From Methylocella tundrae (GTDB taxonomy: Bacteria > Pseudomonadota > Alphaproteobacteria > Rhizobiales > Beijerinckiaceae): a stretch of 64,000 bases of DNA. Within the stretch, counting starts at the first letter, position 1. Each line of letters opens with the position of its first letter. Of the stretch, positions 38,000 through 48,804 are shown in pieces. The translations under genes were made by a program, and so were the position numbers. The stretch lies in assembly GCF_901905185.1 (NCBI RefSeq), contig NZ_CABFMQ020000001.1, positions 186,001 to 250,000 of the forward strand. Direction: 5' to 3'. Under the pieces are notes generated by a model. That model searched no databases, had not been told where the DNA came from, and was given only the letters and a program-made list of their open reading frames with translations.

Positions 38000-38047
38000 C
38001 CCCTGGCAGCCTTGGGTTTTGTGCGCGGGCGGCGATTTGGAGCATGG

Positions 38048-38713
38048 ATGCTGGCGGAAGTCGAACCGAGCGATAGCGAGACCGGACCGGAGCGAACCTG
38101 CATCGTCACGCGGACGAAGGGTTCGCCGGGGGATATGATTCGATTTGTCGTCGGCCCGGGCGATGTCGTCGTTCCGGACATCAGGCAGAAATTGCCCGGG
38201 CGCGGCGTATGGGTTACAGCCAGCGAGCTTCGGGTCGCGGAAGCAGTGAAAAGGCAAGCTTTCGCGCGCGGCTTCAAAAAGAAGGTGCTCGCGTCTGAAG
38301 ATTTGCCGGCGGAGATTGAGGCTTTGCTGACGCAAGATTGCTTGCAGGCGCTGTCGATCGCCAATAAAGCGGGGCAGATCGTAGCGGGATTTGGCAAGGT
38401 CGAGGAGGCGATCACGGGCGGCTCCATCGCGGGATTGGTCCACGCAGCGGATGGCGGAGCCGACGGGGCGCGCAAGCTCGGGCAGAGTCTGCGGCGGCGT
38501 TTCGGAGAGGGAGCTGTAAGGCCGCGCATCGCACTCTTTCGTTCAGATCAATTGGATTTGGCGTTAGGGCGGGCTAATGTGATACATGCAGCTTTACTGT
38601 CGGGATCCGCGAGCGAGGCCTTTCTCGCACGTTGCCGCCGGTTGGAGATGTACCGGCCGGCGGCGCTGGAGCCGCGGCCGGCGGATTTGGGTTTGGAAGA
38701 CGATTGCGATTGA
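38048..38713 (+). CDS. YlxR-family RNA-binding protein with L7Ae-like domain
   Basis: A 221-residue protein. Residues about 10-85 form the YlxR/DUF448 domain (ERTCIVTRTKGSPGDMIRFVV, LPGRGVWVTAS), and about 95-190 an L7Ae-like domain (ALSIANKAGQIVAGFGKVEEAI). It is a putative nucleoid- or RNA-associated protein nearly always found between nusA and infB. ATG 38048 is preferred because GGAG lies 6 nt before it. Cys and Arg in ERTCIVTR replace the more common ERRCIVTR by one residue. Confidence 0.88.
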   Translation: MLAEVEPSDSETGPERTCIVTRTKGSPGDMIRFVVGPGDVVVPDIRQKLPGRGVWVTASELRVAEAVKRQAFARGFKKKVLASEDLPAEIEALLTQDCLQALSIANKAGQIVAGFGKVEEAITGGSIAGLVHAADGGADGARKLGQSLRRRFGEGAVRPRIALFRSDQLDLALGRANVIHAALLSGSASEAFLARCRRLEMYRPAALEPRPADLGLEDDCD

Positions 38714-39029
38714 GGCGGAAGGTTTTCGTGCCGCGGGCGGCATGGAAAGGTTTTGCGAATTGAACTGGGGCTGTTGCGTCGTCGGGCGAGCGCCGTTTGT
38801 CTGCCGATGGGAGCATGATCCGGCAAGGGGCCGGTTCCTCTGGTTCACGGTCTGAAGCGAGTGTGGCGCGATCCATCCGAAAGATGGCTGATCTTTCGAA
38901 TGGATCGAGAATTGAAGCGGGAAAATAGCGGCCGTGAACTCCGCCAGTGCGGAGCCTTCATGGTCTCGACGGCCGGCGCTGCCGGCTTATTGAATTTCGA
39001 ATGGGCGCGAGCCCGGGAACGCAAGACTG
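38714..39029. other. Gap between ylxR and infB
   Basis: This 316-bp gap has no recognisable gene, unusually long for this operon. It holds a 16-bp-stem hairpin at 38870-38906. Open frames on either strand lack any domain or convincing ribosome binding site. Confidence 0.5.
38870..38906. repeat. Strong hairpin between ylxR and infB
   Basis: GATCCATCCGAAAGAT (38870-38885) pairs with ATCTTTCGAATGGATC (38891-38906) with one mismatch and a 5-nt loop. No T-run follows, so it is more likely an RNA processing or stability element, or a degenerate member of the GATCGAATG-containing repeats seen at 14795. Confidence 0.7.
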
Positions 39030-41708
39030 ATGAGTGAAACGAAGAACCCTGGTGACCATACGCTGAGCGTTTCCCCGACCAAGACGCTGTCGCTGAAGCG
39101 TCCGGTCGAGGCTGGCATTGTGCGCCAGAGCTTTTCGCATGGTCGCAGCAAGGCGGTCGTCGTCGAGAAGGTAAAGCGCCGCGCGCTGGGAAGCGAGCCG
39201 CACCCGCTGCGCGAGAGCGCCGCGCCGGAGCCGGCTCAGCCCGCCGTCGCGCCGCAGCCGCCGCGTCCGCAACAGCAACAGAAGCCGCAGCGTCCGCAGG
39301 GCGGGCCGCCGCGCTCGTCGTCCGGCGTCATCCTGCGGTCGCTGACGGAGGAGGAGCGCGAGGCGCGCTCCCGCGCTCTGTCGGGGGCGCATGAACGCGA
39401 GATCGAAGAGCGCAAGCGCGCTGAAATCGAAGCCAAGGCCCGTGAGGAGCGCGAGGCGCGTGAACGCGAGGAGCGCGCCGCCGCCGAAGCGCGCAAGCGC
39501 GAGGAGGAAGCGCGCCGCGTTCTCGAGGCGGAATCGAAGCGCCGGTCGGAACAGGAAGCCAAGCGGCGTCTCGCCGGTGGCGAACCCGCGCCGGCTCCAA
39601 CGGGCGGGGCGCCGCGCAAAGCGCCGGCCCCCGTCTCGGCGCCAGCCTCAACCACGCCGGCGGGCGCGCCGGCCGCGCAGGGTCAGCCAGGACCGGCCGG
39701 CCTCGCCGCTGTCGCCCGCCCCGCGTCGGCCGAGGAAGACGAGGCCAAACGCATCATCCGCCGTCCGGGCATGCCGACGAAGGTCATCGTCGCGCGCCCG
39801 GTCAAGGGCGCCGAGCAAAAGAGCCGCGGCCGTCTCACGGTCGCCAGCGCGACGGGGGACGAAGAAGAGCGCACGCGCTCGATCGCGGCCTTCCGCCGCC
39901 GCACCCAGCGGCTGAAGGGCCATGTCAGCGAGACCAAGGAAAAGCTGGCGCGCGAAGTCGTCCTGCCTGAGACGATCACCATCCAGGAACTCGCCAACCG
40001 CATGTCGGAGCGCGCGGTCGACGTCATCAAGCTGATGATGAAGCAGGGCCAGATGGCGAAGATCACCGATGTGATCGACGCCGATACGGCGCAGCTGATC
40101 GCCGAGGAGCTCGGCCACACGGTCAAACGTGTCGCCGAATCCGACGTGGAAGAAGGCCTGTTCGATACGCCGGACGCCGACGGACATCAGGTTCCGCGCC
40201 CGCCGGTCGTCACGATCATGGGCCATGTCGATCACGGCAAGACCTCGCTGCTCGATGCGATGCGCCACGCCAATGTCGTTTCCGGCGAGGCGGGCGGCAT
40301 TACGCAGCACATCGGCGCCTATCAGATCGTCGCCTCCAACGGAGTGCCGGTGACCTTCATCGACACGCCCGGCCACGCCGCCTTCACGGCGATGCGCGCG
40401 CGCGGCGCCAAGGTCACCGATATCGTCGTGCTGGTCGTCGCCGCCGATGATGGCGTGATGCCGCAGACGGCTGAAGCCATTGCCCACGCCCGCGCCGCGA
40501 ATGTGCCGATCATCGTGGCGATCAACAAGATCGACAAGCCGGACGCCAAGCCCGAGCGCGTGCGCAGCGAATTGCTGCAGTATGAAGTGCAGGTCGAATC
40601 GCTCGGCGGCGACACGCTCGAGGTCGAGGTTTCGGCGACGAAGAAGATCAATCTCGACAAGCTCGTCGACCTCATCGCCCTGCAGGCCGAACTCCTCGAC
40701 CTCAAGGCGAACCCCGATCGTCCCGCCGAAGGAACGGTCATCGAGGCGCGGCTCGACAAGGGCCGCGGCCCCGTCGCGACCGTGCTGGTGCAGCGCGGCA
40801 CGCTGCGGGTCGGAGACCTCATCGTCGGCGGTTCGCAATGGGGCAAGGTGCGCGCCCTGCTCGACGACAAGGGCGAGGCGCGGCACGAGGCCGGTCCGTC
40901 GATGCCGGTCGAGGTTCTGGGCTTCTCGGGTTCGCCCGAGGCCGGTGATCGCGTCGCCGTGGTGGAGAATGAAGCGAGAGCCCGCGAAATTGCCGAATAT
41001 CGCGACCGCCAGAAGCGCGAGCAGGCCGCGGCGCGGGGCAATCTGGCGCGCGGTTCGCTCGCCGACATGATGAGCCAGCTGAAGACGGCTGGGCGCAAGG
41101 AGTTCCCGCTCGTCATCAAAGGCGACGTCCAGGGGTCGGTCGAGGCGATTATCGCGACGCTCGAGAAGCTCAACACGGATGAAGTCGCGGCGCGCGTCAT
41201 TCACGCGGGCGTCGGCGGCATCACCGAATCCGACGTCACTTTGGCCGAGGCTTCGGGAGCGGCGCTGATCGGCTTCAACGTCCGCGCCCATAAGGAAGGG
41301 CGCCAGCTGGCCGAACAGTCAGGTCTGGAAATCCGCTACTACAACATCATCTATAATCTCGTAGATGATGTAAAAGCCGCGATGTCCGGCCTTCTCGCAC
41401 CCACTTTGCGCGAGGAAATGCTTGGCAACGCGGAAATACTCGAGGTTTTCAATATTTCGAAAGTCGGCAAGGTGGCCGGCTGCCGGGTCACGGATGGAAC
41501 CGTGCAGCGCGGCGCCAATGTCCGGCTCATCCGCGACAATGTGGTCGTGCACGAAGGCAAGCTATCGACGCTCAAGCGCTTCAAGGACGAGGTCAAGGAA
41601 GTCGTCGCCGGTCAGGAGTGCGGCATGGCTTTCGAGAGCTACCAGGACATGCGCGCGGGCGACGTCATCGAATGCTATCGCATCGAGGAGATTCAGCGCT
41701 CGCTGTAA
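39030..41708 (+). CDS. infB: Translation initiation factor IF-2
   Basis: An 892-residue GTPase that brings initiator tRNA to the 30S subunit. A long charged Arg/Glu/Ala-rich N-terminal region (about residues 50-270, partly coiled coil) precedes the IF2_N domain ([20 protein letters not shown]). The G domain has G1 GHVDHGKTS at about 398, DTPGHAAF and NKID; domains II, III and IV follow (VKGD-type [16 protein letters not shown]). The ribosome binding site is weak. It lies 316 bp after ylxR, with a hairpin between, so it may be partly uncoupled from nusA. Confidence 0.97.
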   Translation: MSETKNPGDHTLSVSPTKTLSLKRPVEAGIVRQSFSHGRSKAVVVEKVKRRALGSEPHPLRESAAPEPAQPAVAPQPPRPQQQQKPQRPQGGPPRSSSGVILRSLTEEEREARSRALSGAHEREIEERKRAEIEAKAREEREAREREERAAAEARKREEEARRVLEAESKRRSEQEAKRRLAGGEPAPAPTGGAPRKAPAPVSAPASTTPAGAPAAQGQPGPAGLAAVARPASAEEDEAKRIIRRPGMPTKVIVARPVKGAEQKSRGRLTVASATGDEEERTRSIAAFRRRTQRLKGHVSETKEKLAREVVLPETITIQELANRMSERAVDVIKLMMKQGQMAKITDVIDADTAQLIAEELGHTVKRVAESDVEEGLFDTPDADGHQVPRPPVVTIMGHVDHGKTSLLDAMRHANVVSGEAGGITQHIGAYQIVASNGVPVTFIDTPGHAAFTAMRARGAKVTDIVVLVVAADDGVMPQTAEAIAHARAANVPIIVAINKIDKPDAKPERVRSELLQYEVQVESLGGDTLEVEVSATKKINLDKLVDLIALQAELLDLKANPDRPAEGTVIEARLDKGRGPVATVLVQRGTLRVGDLIVGGSQWGKVRALLDDKGEARHEAGPSMPVEVLGFSGSPEAGDRVAVVENEARAREIAEYRDRQKREQAAARGNLARGSLADMMSQLKTAGRKEFPLVIKGDVQGSVEAIIATLEKLNTDEVAARVIHAGVGGITESDVTLAEASGAALIGFNVRAHKEGRQLAEQSGLEIRYYNIIYNLVDDVKAAMSGLLAPTLREEMLGNAEILEVFNISKVGKVAGCRVTDGTVQRGANVRLIRDNVVVHEGKLSTLKRFKDEVKEVVAGQECGMAFESYQDMRAGDVIECYRIEEIQRSL

Positions 41709-41926
41709 GGCGGCCGCCAGCGATGCGAAGGCCGCAAAGAGTAACGCCTCTGGCGGCGCTGGATGATCGGCCGAGCCGGTTTTTCCATCGTCGCCAGATT
41801 ACGTTGAAGGTTCAATGGCGATCCTTGAAACGAACAGCGGATCGCGGTTTGTCGAAGAGCTGATGAGCTTTTCCGGGCAGAGCAACGCCCGTAGATGAAC
41901 GCCGGAAGGCGTCGGAGTTCCAGAAA

Positions 41927-42370
41927 TTGTCCAGACTTCATCACCAGCAGGGCGCCCAACCCTCGCAAAGAATGCTGCGCGTCGGCGAACTTGTGCGCCA
42001 CGCCATGTCGGAACTGCTCACGCGTTCGGACATCAATGATCCTGCGCTCGAAGGCAAGGTGATAACCATTCCCGACGTGCGCATGAGCCCGGACCTTAAG
42101 CTCGCCACCGTCTATGTGATGCCGCTCGGCGGGGAGAGCGCAGCCGACGTGCTGATGGCGCTCGAACGCCACAAGAAATTTCTGCGCGGAGAGATCGCCC
42201 GGCGCGTCAGCCTGAGGTTCGCCCCGGACGTCCGCTTCAAAGCCGATCCCAGCTTCGACCACAGCGGCAGGATCGACGCTTTGCTCAATACGCCGAAGGT
42301 CAAGCAGGATCTGGTCGATCAGGCCCTCGACGCCGAGCCCGAGGACCATCCGGCGGATAAGGGCGAATGA
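41927..42370 (+). CDS. rbfA: Ribosome-binding factor A
   Basis: A 147-residue KH-fold protein acting in 16S rRNA 5' end maturation and cold adaptation. Family landmarks are [38 protein letters not shown] and a conserved [23 protein letters not shown] 41927 with GGAG about 10 nt upstream gives the usual N-terminus; the only in-frame ATG nearby starts inside the domain. The stop overlaps the truB start by 4 bp (ATGA), implying translational coupling. The 218-bp gap to infB contains an 8-bp inverted repeat GCCGCCAG/CTGGCGGC (41713-41757). Confidence 0.93.
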   Translation: MSRLHHQQGAQPSQRMLRVGELVRHAMSELLTRSDINDPALEGKVITIPDVRMSPDLKLATVYVMPLGGESAADVLMALERHKKFLRGEIARRVSLRFAPDVRFKADPSFDHSGRIDALLNTPKVKQDLVDQALDAEPEDHPADKGE

Positions 42371-43269
42371 GCGCTCCCCGATCCACGCGTAAGGACATTG
42401 ATGGCTGGGTCATCCTCGACAAGCCCGTCGGCATGACCTCGACCCATGCCGTCTCCCGGCTGAAACGCATTTTCAACGCCAAAAAGGCCGGCCATGCGGG
42501 CACGCTCGATCCGCTGGCGTCGGGGATTTTGCCGGTCGCTTTCGGCGAGGCGACGAAGACCGTCCCTTTCGTGCAGGACGGTGAGAAGGCTTATCGTTTC
42601 ACCGTGCGGTTCGGCGCCGAAACGGATACGGACGATTCCGACGGCAAAATCGTCGCGCAATCGGAGCTGCGGCCGGAGCGGGCGGAGATTCTTGCGAGAC
42701 TGCCGCAATTCATCGGCACGATCGAGCAGACGCCGCCGGCCTTTTCCGCGATCAAGATCAACGGCGAACGCGCCTATGACCTCGCCCGCGATGGCGAAAC
42801 GCCGCAGCTCGTCGCCCGGCTAGTCACGATCCATGCGTTGGATCTCGTCAGCGCCGATCAGGACGAGGCCGTTTTCGAGGCGCGCTGCGGCAAGGGCACT
42901 TATGTGCGCGCCATCGCCCGCGATCTCGGCCGGCTGCTGGGCTGTTTCGGTCACGTCACCGCATTGCGCCGGACCCGAGTCGGCCCCTTCACCGAGGCGG
43001 ACGCGATCGCCTTGAGCGATCTCGAGGAGAGCGGCGTCGAGGCGCAGGCGATGCGCCGCGTCGAGGCGGGGCTAATGGAATTGCCGCGCGTCATCGTCGA
43101 TCGCGACGCGGCCGCCAAGCTTCGGCGCGGGCAATCGATTTTGCTCCGCGGCGCCGATGCGCCGATGGACGGCTCCGCCTATGCGGCCTGCGGCGGCGTC
43201 GTCATTGCCGTCGGCGCTGTCGAAAAGGGCGAGCTGGTGCCAGGACGAGTTTTCAACCTGCCCTTTTAG
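42367..43269 (+). CDS. truB: tRNA pseudouridine(55) synthase TruB
   Basis: A 300-residue enzyme that converts U55 in the T-loop of tRNAs to pseudouridine. It has [17 protein letters not shown], the catalytic motif [10 protein letters not shown] with Asp48, and [16 protein letters not shown] short PUA-like C-terminal segment follows. It overlaps rbfA by 4 bp. Usually rpsO follows truB in this order; here a large TPR fusion gene follows instead. Confidence 0.96.
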   Translation: MSAPRSTRKDIDGWVILDKPVGMTSTHAVSRLKRIFNAKKAGHAGTLDPLASGILPVAFGEATKTVPFVQDGEKAYRFTVRFGAETDTDDSDGKIVAQSELRPERAEILARLPQFIGTIEQTPPAFSAIKINGERAYDLARDGETPQLVARLVTIHALDLVSADQDEAVFEARCGKGTYVRAIARDLGRLLGCFGHVTALRRTRVGPFTEADAIALSDLEESGVEAQAMRRVEAGLMELPRVIVDRDAAAKLRRGQSILLRGADAPMDGSAYAACGGVVIAVGAVEKGELVPGRVFNLPF

Positions 43270-43378
43270 GACCATCGTCGAGCCGGTCGCGCCCGCCCTG
43301 CGTTTTTCCAAGCGCACGCTTGGGGCAAGCCCTGCGCCCTAGTCTTGCGCTCATTAGCGAACAGAGCGGCGCGGGGCG

Positions 43379-46300
43379 ATGGCAGCAACAGAGGGCGAAC
43401 GCAAATCAGCGGCGGGGCGGGGCGAAGACGAACTTTGGCCGGTCCCAGCCGATCAATCCCTGACGCTGGCGTTGGAATATTTTCGCGCCGGACGTCACCG
43501 GGCGGCCGAGGAAATCTACGCCAAGATCCTCGCGGTCGAGCCGGACCAGTGCGTCTGCCTCCATCATCTCGGGCTGATCGCGCATCATCGGGGTAATCAC
43601 GAGGCCGCCGCGGACCTTGTTTCGCGCGCGATCGCGTCGAAGCCTGATTATGTCGAAGCATTATCCAATCTTGGCGCAATTTATCGCGCCCTTGGGCGCA
43701 CCGATGCGGCGATCGCGGCGATCGACCGGGCGATCGCCTTGCAGCCTGATTTCACGCAGGCCCATTCCAATCTCGGCAATGTCCTCGAGGATCAGGGGCG
43801 CCTCGTTGACGCGCTGACCGCCTACCGCCGGGCGGGATCGCTCAATCCCGGCTTCGTCCAGGCCTACGCCAACGCCGCCAACATCCTGCGTAAGCTCGGG
43901 CGGCAGGAAGAAGCGATTGCCGTCTGCGAAGAGATCATCGCGCATCGTCCGGATGCTCCTGAACCTTATTTCAGCCTTGGCAATATTCTGAAGGAGCTGC
44001 GCCAGCCGGGGAGGGCGATCGCGGCCTATCAACGCGCCGTCGCGCTGCGGCCTAATTTCGCCGAGGTCTACGTCAATCTCGGCAACGCGCTGCAGAGCCA
44101 GAGCGCGTTTGACGATGCGATCGAAGCCTATTCGCAAGCCATTCTTTTACGTCCGACGATGGCGGACGCTCACGCCAACAAGGGCGCGGCTTTGGAGGCG
44201 CTCGGCCGGCTGCCGGAAGCGATCGCCAGTTTTCGCGCCGCCGTGGAGATCGATCCTCAACTCGTCGATATCCGCATCTGGCTGCATCATAAGCGCCGCG
44301 CCATCTGCGACTGGGACGGGATTGAAGCGGAAGAGGCTGAGCTGCTTAAATTCATGGAGTCGGGAAACTCGGCGCCGCATCCTTTCTCGATCCTCAGCAT
44401 GGCGACGAGTCCCGCGCTGCAGTTGCGCGTCGCACGCGCCGCGGCCGCAGGATTTGCAATCCAGCCGCCCGATTTCGCCCCGAGGCGGGCGGAGGCCTCC
44501 GCCCGCAAGCTGCGGATCGGCTATCTGTCCAATGATTTTTGCCGTCACGCCACGGCCATTCTCGTCGCCGAACTCTTCGAACTGCACGACCGCGCGCGAT
44601 TCGAGATCACGGCCTATTCACATGGTCCGGACGATCACAGCGAGATCGGCGCGCGCCTCAGAAAGGCGTTCGATCATTTCGTCGACCTGCGCGCTCTCTC
44701 AGACGACGAGGCGGCGCGCCGCATCCATGCCGACGGGATCGACATTCTGATCGACATGAAGGGCTATACCTCCGGCGCGCGAACGGGAATTCCGGCGCGG
44801 CGGCCAGCGCCCGTGCAGGCGAGCTTCATCGGCTTTCCGGGCACGATGGGGGCCGACTTCATCGATTACATTATCGCCGATCCGTTCGTCCTTCCGATGG
44901 ATCAGCAAAGCGCCTTCGTCGAAAAAATCGTCCAGCTGCCGCATTGCTATCAGCCGAATGACACGCGGCGCCTCATCGCCGACGTGACGCCGACGCGCGC
45001 GCAATGCGGACTTCCCGAGCGCGGCTTCGTCTTCTGCTCATTCAACAACAGCTACAAGCTGACGCCGGCTTTCTTCGATATATGGATGCGTCTTCTTCGC
45101 GCGGCCCCTGGCAGCGTTCTTTGGCTGCTCGAAGCAAATGCGCTGGTCAAAGAGAATCTGCGCCGGCAAGCGAGCCAGCGCGGCGTTGACCCCGACCGGC
45201 TGGTCTTCGCGCCGCGCATTCCTTCGCCCGAGCATCTTGCGAGGCACCGTCTCGCCGATCTTTTTCTCGATACGCTTCCATATAACGCGCATACGACGGC
45301 GAGCGACGCGCTCTGGGCTGGGCTGCCGGTTTTGACATGCGCGGGCGACACATTCGCCGGTCGCGTCGCTGGCAGTCTTTTACATGCCGTCGGCCTGCCC
45401 GAACTCATCACGGCGTCTCTTGACGACTATGAAGCGCTGGCGGGAAAGCTGTCCTGCGGCGATCCCCGCCTCCTGCAGGGTCTTCGCCACAAGCTGCTCG
45501 GCGCGAGACTGGCTTCGCCTCTGTTCGACAGCGCGCGCTATGCGCGGCATTTCGAGGCCGCCCTGACGCAGATGTGGGAGAATCATCGCGACGGGGGCGC
45601 GCCGCGCGCTTTCGCGGTAACGGATGTCGGCGAAACGGCGCCGCCCGCGCCCTCGATCCAAAGGGTTCGCTACCGCGCGTGCCCGCTTTGCGGCGGCGGC
45701 GACATACCAGCCATTCTCGGCGCCGACTGCACCAAACACGCCCTCTACCAGCCGGCGTTGCCGCCGGTGATCAACTGGCATGAGTGCAAAGGCTGCGGGC
45801 ATGTCTTCACGGAAGGGTACTTCGACGCCGCAGCGGCGGAGGTGATCTTCTCCAAAACGCATCAAAATCAGATTGTCGGCCATGACATGGAGCGCCAGCG
45901 CCCAGTTTCCGCCCGCATGGTCGAGCGCGTCGCAAGGCGCGCCGCGACAGGCCGTTGGCTCGATGTCGGCTTTGGCAACGGCTCGCTCCTGTTCACGGCG
46001 GAGGAATGGGGCTTTACGCCGGTTGGACTTGATCTGCGCAAAGAGAATGTCGCGGCGCTGAGGACGCTTGGCTATGAGGCGCACTGCGCGTCGATCGAGG
46101 AACTCGATCACGAGCAGCGCTACAGCGTCGTCAGCATGGCCGACGTGCTGGAGCATATGGCTTTTCCAAAGGCCGGGCTCCTCGCCGCGCGCGCGCTGCT
46201 GCGCCCAGGCGGCGCGCTTTTTCTCTCCATGCCGAACGCGGACAATATGGTCTGGCGCCTGCTCCATGCCAACAAGGTGAACCCCTACTGGGGCGAGATC

Positions 46301-46432
46301 GAGCACTACCACAACTTCACCCGCAAGCGCCTCTACGCGCTTTTGGAGGAGCATGGATTTCAGCCTGTGGAATATGGCGTCAGCGAGCGTTATCGGGTGT
46401 GCATGGAGGTCGTCGCGGTCAAGAGCGGCTGA
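43379..46432 (+). CDS. TPR / O-GlcNAc transferase-like / zinc ribbon / methyltransferase fusion
   Basis: A 1017-residue cytoplasmic protein. TPR units fill about residues 25-300. A Glyco_transf_41 (OGT/SPINDLY-like) catalytic region follows at about 300-735 (IGYLSNDFCRHATAILVAEL, QASFIGFPGTMGADFIDYII, FNNSYKLTP, DTLPYNAHTTASDALWAG). Then comes a Cys4 ribbon (CPLCGG at about 765, CKGCGH at about 803) and a class I SAM methyltransferase (GRWLDVGFGNGSLL at about 857; VVSMADVLEHM). OGT-like enzymes transfer a sugar, commonly GlcNAc, to protein Ser/Thr. Fusion to a methyltransferase suggests two modifications of one target. Substrate unknown. Confidence 0.85.
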   Translation: MAATEGERKSAAGRGEDELWPVPADQSLTLALEYFRAGRHRAAEEIYAKILAVEPDQCVCLHHLGLIAHHRGNHEAAADLVSRAIASKPDYVEALSNLGAIYRALGRTDAAIAAIDRAIALQPDFTQAHSNLGNVLEDQGRLVDALTAYRRAGSLNPGFVQAYANAANILRKLGRQEEAIAVCEEIIAHRPDAPEPYFSLGNILKELRQPGRAIAAYQRAVALRPNFAEVYVNLGNALQSQSAFDDAIEAYSQAILLRPTMADAHANKGAALEALGRLPEAIASFRAAVEIDPQLVDIRIWLHHKRRAICDWDGIEAEEAELLKFMESGNSAPHPFSILSMATSPALQLRVARAAAAGFAIQPPDFAPRRAEASARKLRIGYLSNDFCRHATAILVAELFELHDRARFEITAYSHGPDDHSEIGARLRKAFDHFVDLRALSDDEAARRIHADGIDILIDMKGYTSGARTGIPARRPAPVQASFIGFPGTMGADFIDYIIADPFVLPMDQQSAFVEKIVQLPHCYQPNDTRRLIADVTPTRAQCGLPERGFVFCSFNNSYKLTPAFFDIWMRLLRAAPGSVLWLLEANALVKENLRRQASQRGVDPDRLVFAPRIPSPEHLARHRLADLFLDTLPYNAHTTASDALWAGLPVLTCAGDTFAGRVAGSLLHAVGLPELITASLDDYEALAGKLSCGDPRLLQGLRHKLLGARLASPLFDSARYARHFEAALTQMWENHRDGGAPRAFAVTDVGETAPPAPSIQRVRYRACPLCGGGDIPAILGADCTKHALYQPALPPVINWHECKGCGHVFTEGYFDAAAAEVIFSKTHQNQIVGHDMERQRPVSARMVERVARRAATGRWLDVGFGNGSLLFTAEEWGFTPVGLDLRKENVAALRTLGYEAHCASIEELDHEQRYSVVSMADVLEHMAFPKAGLLAARALLRPGGALFLSMPNADNMVWRLLHANKVNPYWGEIEHYHNFTRKRLYALLEEHGFQPVEYGVSERYRVCMEVVAVKSG

Positions 46433-46654
46433 GCCGCGCGAGCGGAGTTCGCAAATCGGCGGAAGGCGAAAGAGCCTCATAGCCTTCCGGCGTTTTCGCG
46501 CGCTGCCGGCGCCTTTTTCGCTCCGCATGGCGAGAAGAGGCAAAGCGCCTCCTCGAATCCGCCTGGGGCCGCAACGCCCGGAGCCGGATGGCGCTGATGG
46601 AATCGCGCCGCGATTCCATCCAGCTCCTGAATGCGTCGTTCAACCAATAAGTTG

Positions 46655-46701
46655 GAGCATGACGTCGCCCGAAAACCGGTCCCGCTTTTCGGCATCGTTC
46701 T
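46655..46701. repeat. Palindromic element between convergent genes
   Basis: CCGAAAA (46669-46675) pairs with TTTTCGG (46686-46692), flanked by partly complementary GAGCATGACG and CATCGTTCTC arms. It lies between the TPR/OGT fusion and the L,D-transpeptidase gene, which converge, and resembles elements at 9982, 18762 and 53377. Confidence 0.65.
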
Positions 46702-47280
46702 CTAACGAAGCACGATCACTTTCGTGCCGACTTTGACTCGATCGGCGAGATCGACGACATCCCTGTTGGTCATGCGGATGCAGCCTGACGACACGGCGGC
46801 GCCGATTGTGTCCGGCTCGTTCGACCCATGAATGCGATAGAAGCTCGAGCCGAGATAGATCGCCCGCGCTCCGAGCGGATTGTCGATCCCGCCCGGCATG
46901 TGGCGCGGCAGATCGGGCCGGCGCTTGAGCATTTGTGGAGGGGGAGTCCAGCCCGGCCAGTCGCGTATCATTGTGACTTTCTTCGTGCCGGACCACGCAA
47001 AGCCCTCGCGGCCAACGCCGACGCCATATTGAATCGCTTGCCCGTTCGGAAGGACATAGTAGAGGCGGCGCTCGCTTGTCGAGACGACGACCGTTCCCGG
47101 AGGCTGGCCGCCGTCCCAGGAGACGACCCGGCGCGGGATGGCCGGTTGCTGAAAAACATTGAGAAAATCCGCGATCGGTCCCTGCGTGAGTAAACCGCCG
47201 AGCGGGTTATCGAGGGCCCAAGCCGGAGATCCGCACAAGATGACGGCAAACAGCAAGGCGCGGGTAAAACGGAGAGCCAT
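46702..47280 (-). CDS. L,D-transpeptidase (YkuD domain)
   Basis: A 192-residue exported enzyme with a signal peptide (ALRFTRALLFAVILCGSPAWA|LD). Its YkuD domain has HGSNEPDTIG and the catalytic SSGCIRM with Cys167. It should form 3-3 peptidoglycan cross-links or attach outer-membrane proteins to the wall in the periplasm. ATG 47280 with AAAGGA upstream is preferred; the frame stays open to 47475 but that part overlaps the GST gene and has no signal. A second, longer YkuD protein lies at the window end. Confidence 0.9.
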   Translation of the reverse strand: MALRFTRALLFAVILCGSPAWALDNPLGGLLTQGPIADFLNVFQQPAIPRRVVSWDGGQPPGTVVVSTSERRLYYVLPNGQAIQYGVGVGREGFAWSGTKKVTMIRDWPGWTPPPQMLKRRPDLPRHMPGGIDNPLGARAIYLGSSFYRIHGSNEPDTIGAAVSSGCIRMTNRDVVDLADRVKVGTKVIVLR

Positions 47281-47441
47281 TATTGTCCTTTGATCGTCTG
47301 CGCGTCGGAGCGAACGCAGCGGAGCGCTACTCCTGCCGCGGTTTGAGGCTAAAGTTGGGCGCGGCGCGGCTGGCGGCGCGGAGCCGGCCCAAGTTTGTTC
47401 AGCGCCGGTCAGGTTTGCGCGGCGATGTTGTGCGCGCGCAA

Positions 47442-48134
47442 CTACCTCGACACGGCCGCGTGAATGGCCTCGCAATGACGCAGGAGGTTTGCCTGCGCCG
47501 AGACGAAAGCCTTGAGCGGCGTGTCGATGTCGAAGAAAATCATGTTGGCGATGAAGCCGTAGACGCTGGCGTCGATGCTGCTTGGCTGCGCGCCGAACAG
47601 AAAACCATCGTCGGGGACGAGATGCGCCAGCGCCTCGAGGTCGGCGAGGCCACGGGCGTAGGCCGCGTCGCGATCATAACGGCCGATCCCCTGATAGTAA
47701 TAGCGCTGGAAATTATAGTCTCGCGCCTCTTCGAGGCTCTGCGCCGTCACCCCCTCGTGCGTCTTCAGGATTTGATGTCTGAACAGGGGCCAATACCGCT
47801 CGTCGCGCCAGCGCGAGTAGGACATCACCCAATAGAGGTCGTCGAGCGTTCGTCTGAGCATGAGGTCGATATCGCGCTGCGTCGCGGACATGGCGCTGTC
47901 GATCATGAGATGATGTCGATTAATGAGATGCGCGATGATCGCGTCGCTGTCGCCGATGATCTCGCCATCGTCGTCGATATAGGGCAACTGCCCGCGCGGG
48001 GCGGATCTCGCGTCGAAAATATGCTCGTGCCGGAAAGGCAGTTTGGAGAGCTTCAGGAATGCGAAGACCTTGAGCCCGTAGGGATTATTATCGGCGACGC
48101 CGAACAGTTCCGGGTATGAAAACAGCGTCAACAT
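47442..48134 (-). CDS. Glutathione S-transferase-like protein (metaxin/FAX type)
   Basis: A 230-residue protein with a thioredoxin-like N-terminus ([42 protein letters not shown]) and a helical C-terminus ([17 protein letters not shown]). The order and the N-terminus without a clear catalytic Ser/Cys resemble GST proteins related to metaxin and failed-axon-connections; enzymatic activity is uncertain. It lies upstream of the L,D-transpeptidase gene on the same strand with a 161-bp gap, and is divergent from purE. Confidence 0.82.
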   Translation of the reverse strand: MLTLFSYPELFGVADNNPYGLKVFAFLKLSKLPFRHEHIFDARSAPRGQLPYIDDDGEIIGDSDAIIAHLINRHHLMIDSAMSATQRDIDLMLRRTLDDLYWVMSYSRWRDERYWPLFRHQILKTHEGVTAQSLEEARDYNFQRYYYQGIGRYDRDAAYARGLADLEALAHLVPDDGFLFGAQPSSIDASVYGFIANMIFFDIDTPLKAFVSAQANLLRHCEAIHAAVSR

Positions 48135-48259
48135 GCTTTTCGCCTTTTGCAGCCTTCGATCGCCTGCCGCTTAAGCGCCCCCGCGGCGCTCGGACGGGAT
48201 CGCGCGGCTCAAGGCGCAGCCTCCGTGGCACAGCCTTGCGCGCCGCCTTCGCTTGGTCT

Positions 48260-48799
48260 ATGCCGCTCCCTTCGCCGAAATTCAAAGACTTTAGGCCGCT
48301 TTTGTCCGCTCCCCAAAAACCCGTCGCCATTATCATGGGCAGCCAGTCCGATTGGGAGACGATGCGCCACGCCGCCGCCATGCTGGACGAGCTCGAGGTC
48401 GGTTTCGAGACCAGGATCGTGTCGGCCCACCGGACGCCCGACCGCCTCTACGAGTTCGCCAAGGGCGCGAAGGCGGCTGGTTTCAAGGTCATCGTCGCGG
48501 GGGCCGGCGGCGCGGCTCATCTGCCCGGCATGACGGCGTCTTTGACGGCGCTTCCGGTGCTCGGCGTTCCCATCGAGACCAAGGCGCTGCACGGACAAGA
48601 TTCGCTCCTGTCGATCGTCCAGATGCCCGCTGGCGTTCCCGTCGGCGCCCTCGCGATCGGCCGCGCCGGCGCGATCAATGCGGCGCTTCTCGCGGCGGCG
48701 ATTCTCGCTTTGACCGACGCGGCCCTCGACGCGCGTCTCTTCGCCTGGCGGGAGGCGCAAACACAAGCGGTGGCCGTCGAGCCCGTGCGCGAAGGCTGA
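48260..48799 (+). CDS. purE: N5-carboxyaminoimidazole ribonucleotide mutase
   Basis: A 179-residue class I PurE that moves the carboxyl group of N5-CAIR to give CAIR in purine synthesis. Landmarks are [40 protein letters not shown] and [17 protein letters not shown] 48260 is the latest start that keeps the whole fold but has no obvious ribosome binding site; the frame is open from 48116 with an Arg-rich, unconserved extension. purK begins 5 bp after the stop. Confidence 0.94.
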   Translation: MPLPSPKFKDFRPLLSAPQKPVAIIMGSQSDWETMRHAAAMLDELEVGFETRIVSAHRTPDRLYEFAKGAKAAGFKVIVAGAGGAAHLPGMTASLTALPVLGVPIETKALHGQDSLLSIVQMPAGVPVGALAIGRAGAINAALLAAAILALTDAALDARLFAWREAQTQAVAVEPVREG

Positions 48800-48804
48800 G
48801 CGGC

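Noticed and set aside
39648..41291. 547-codon minus-strand frame opposite infB
   Set aside because: Antisense shadow of a GC-rich gene; composition follows infB codon positions and no domain is visible.
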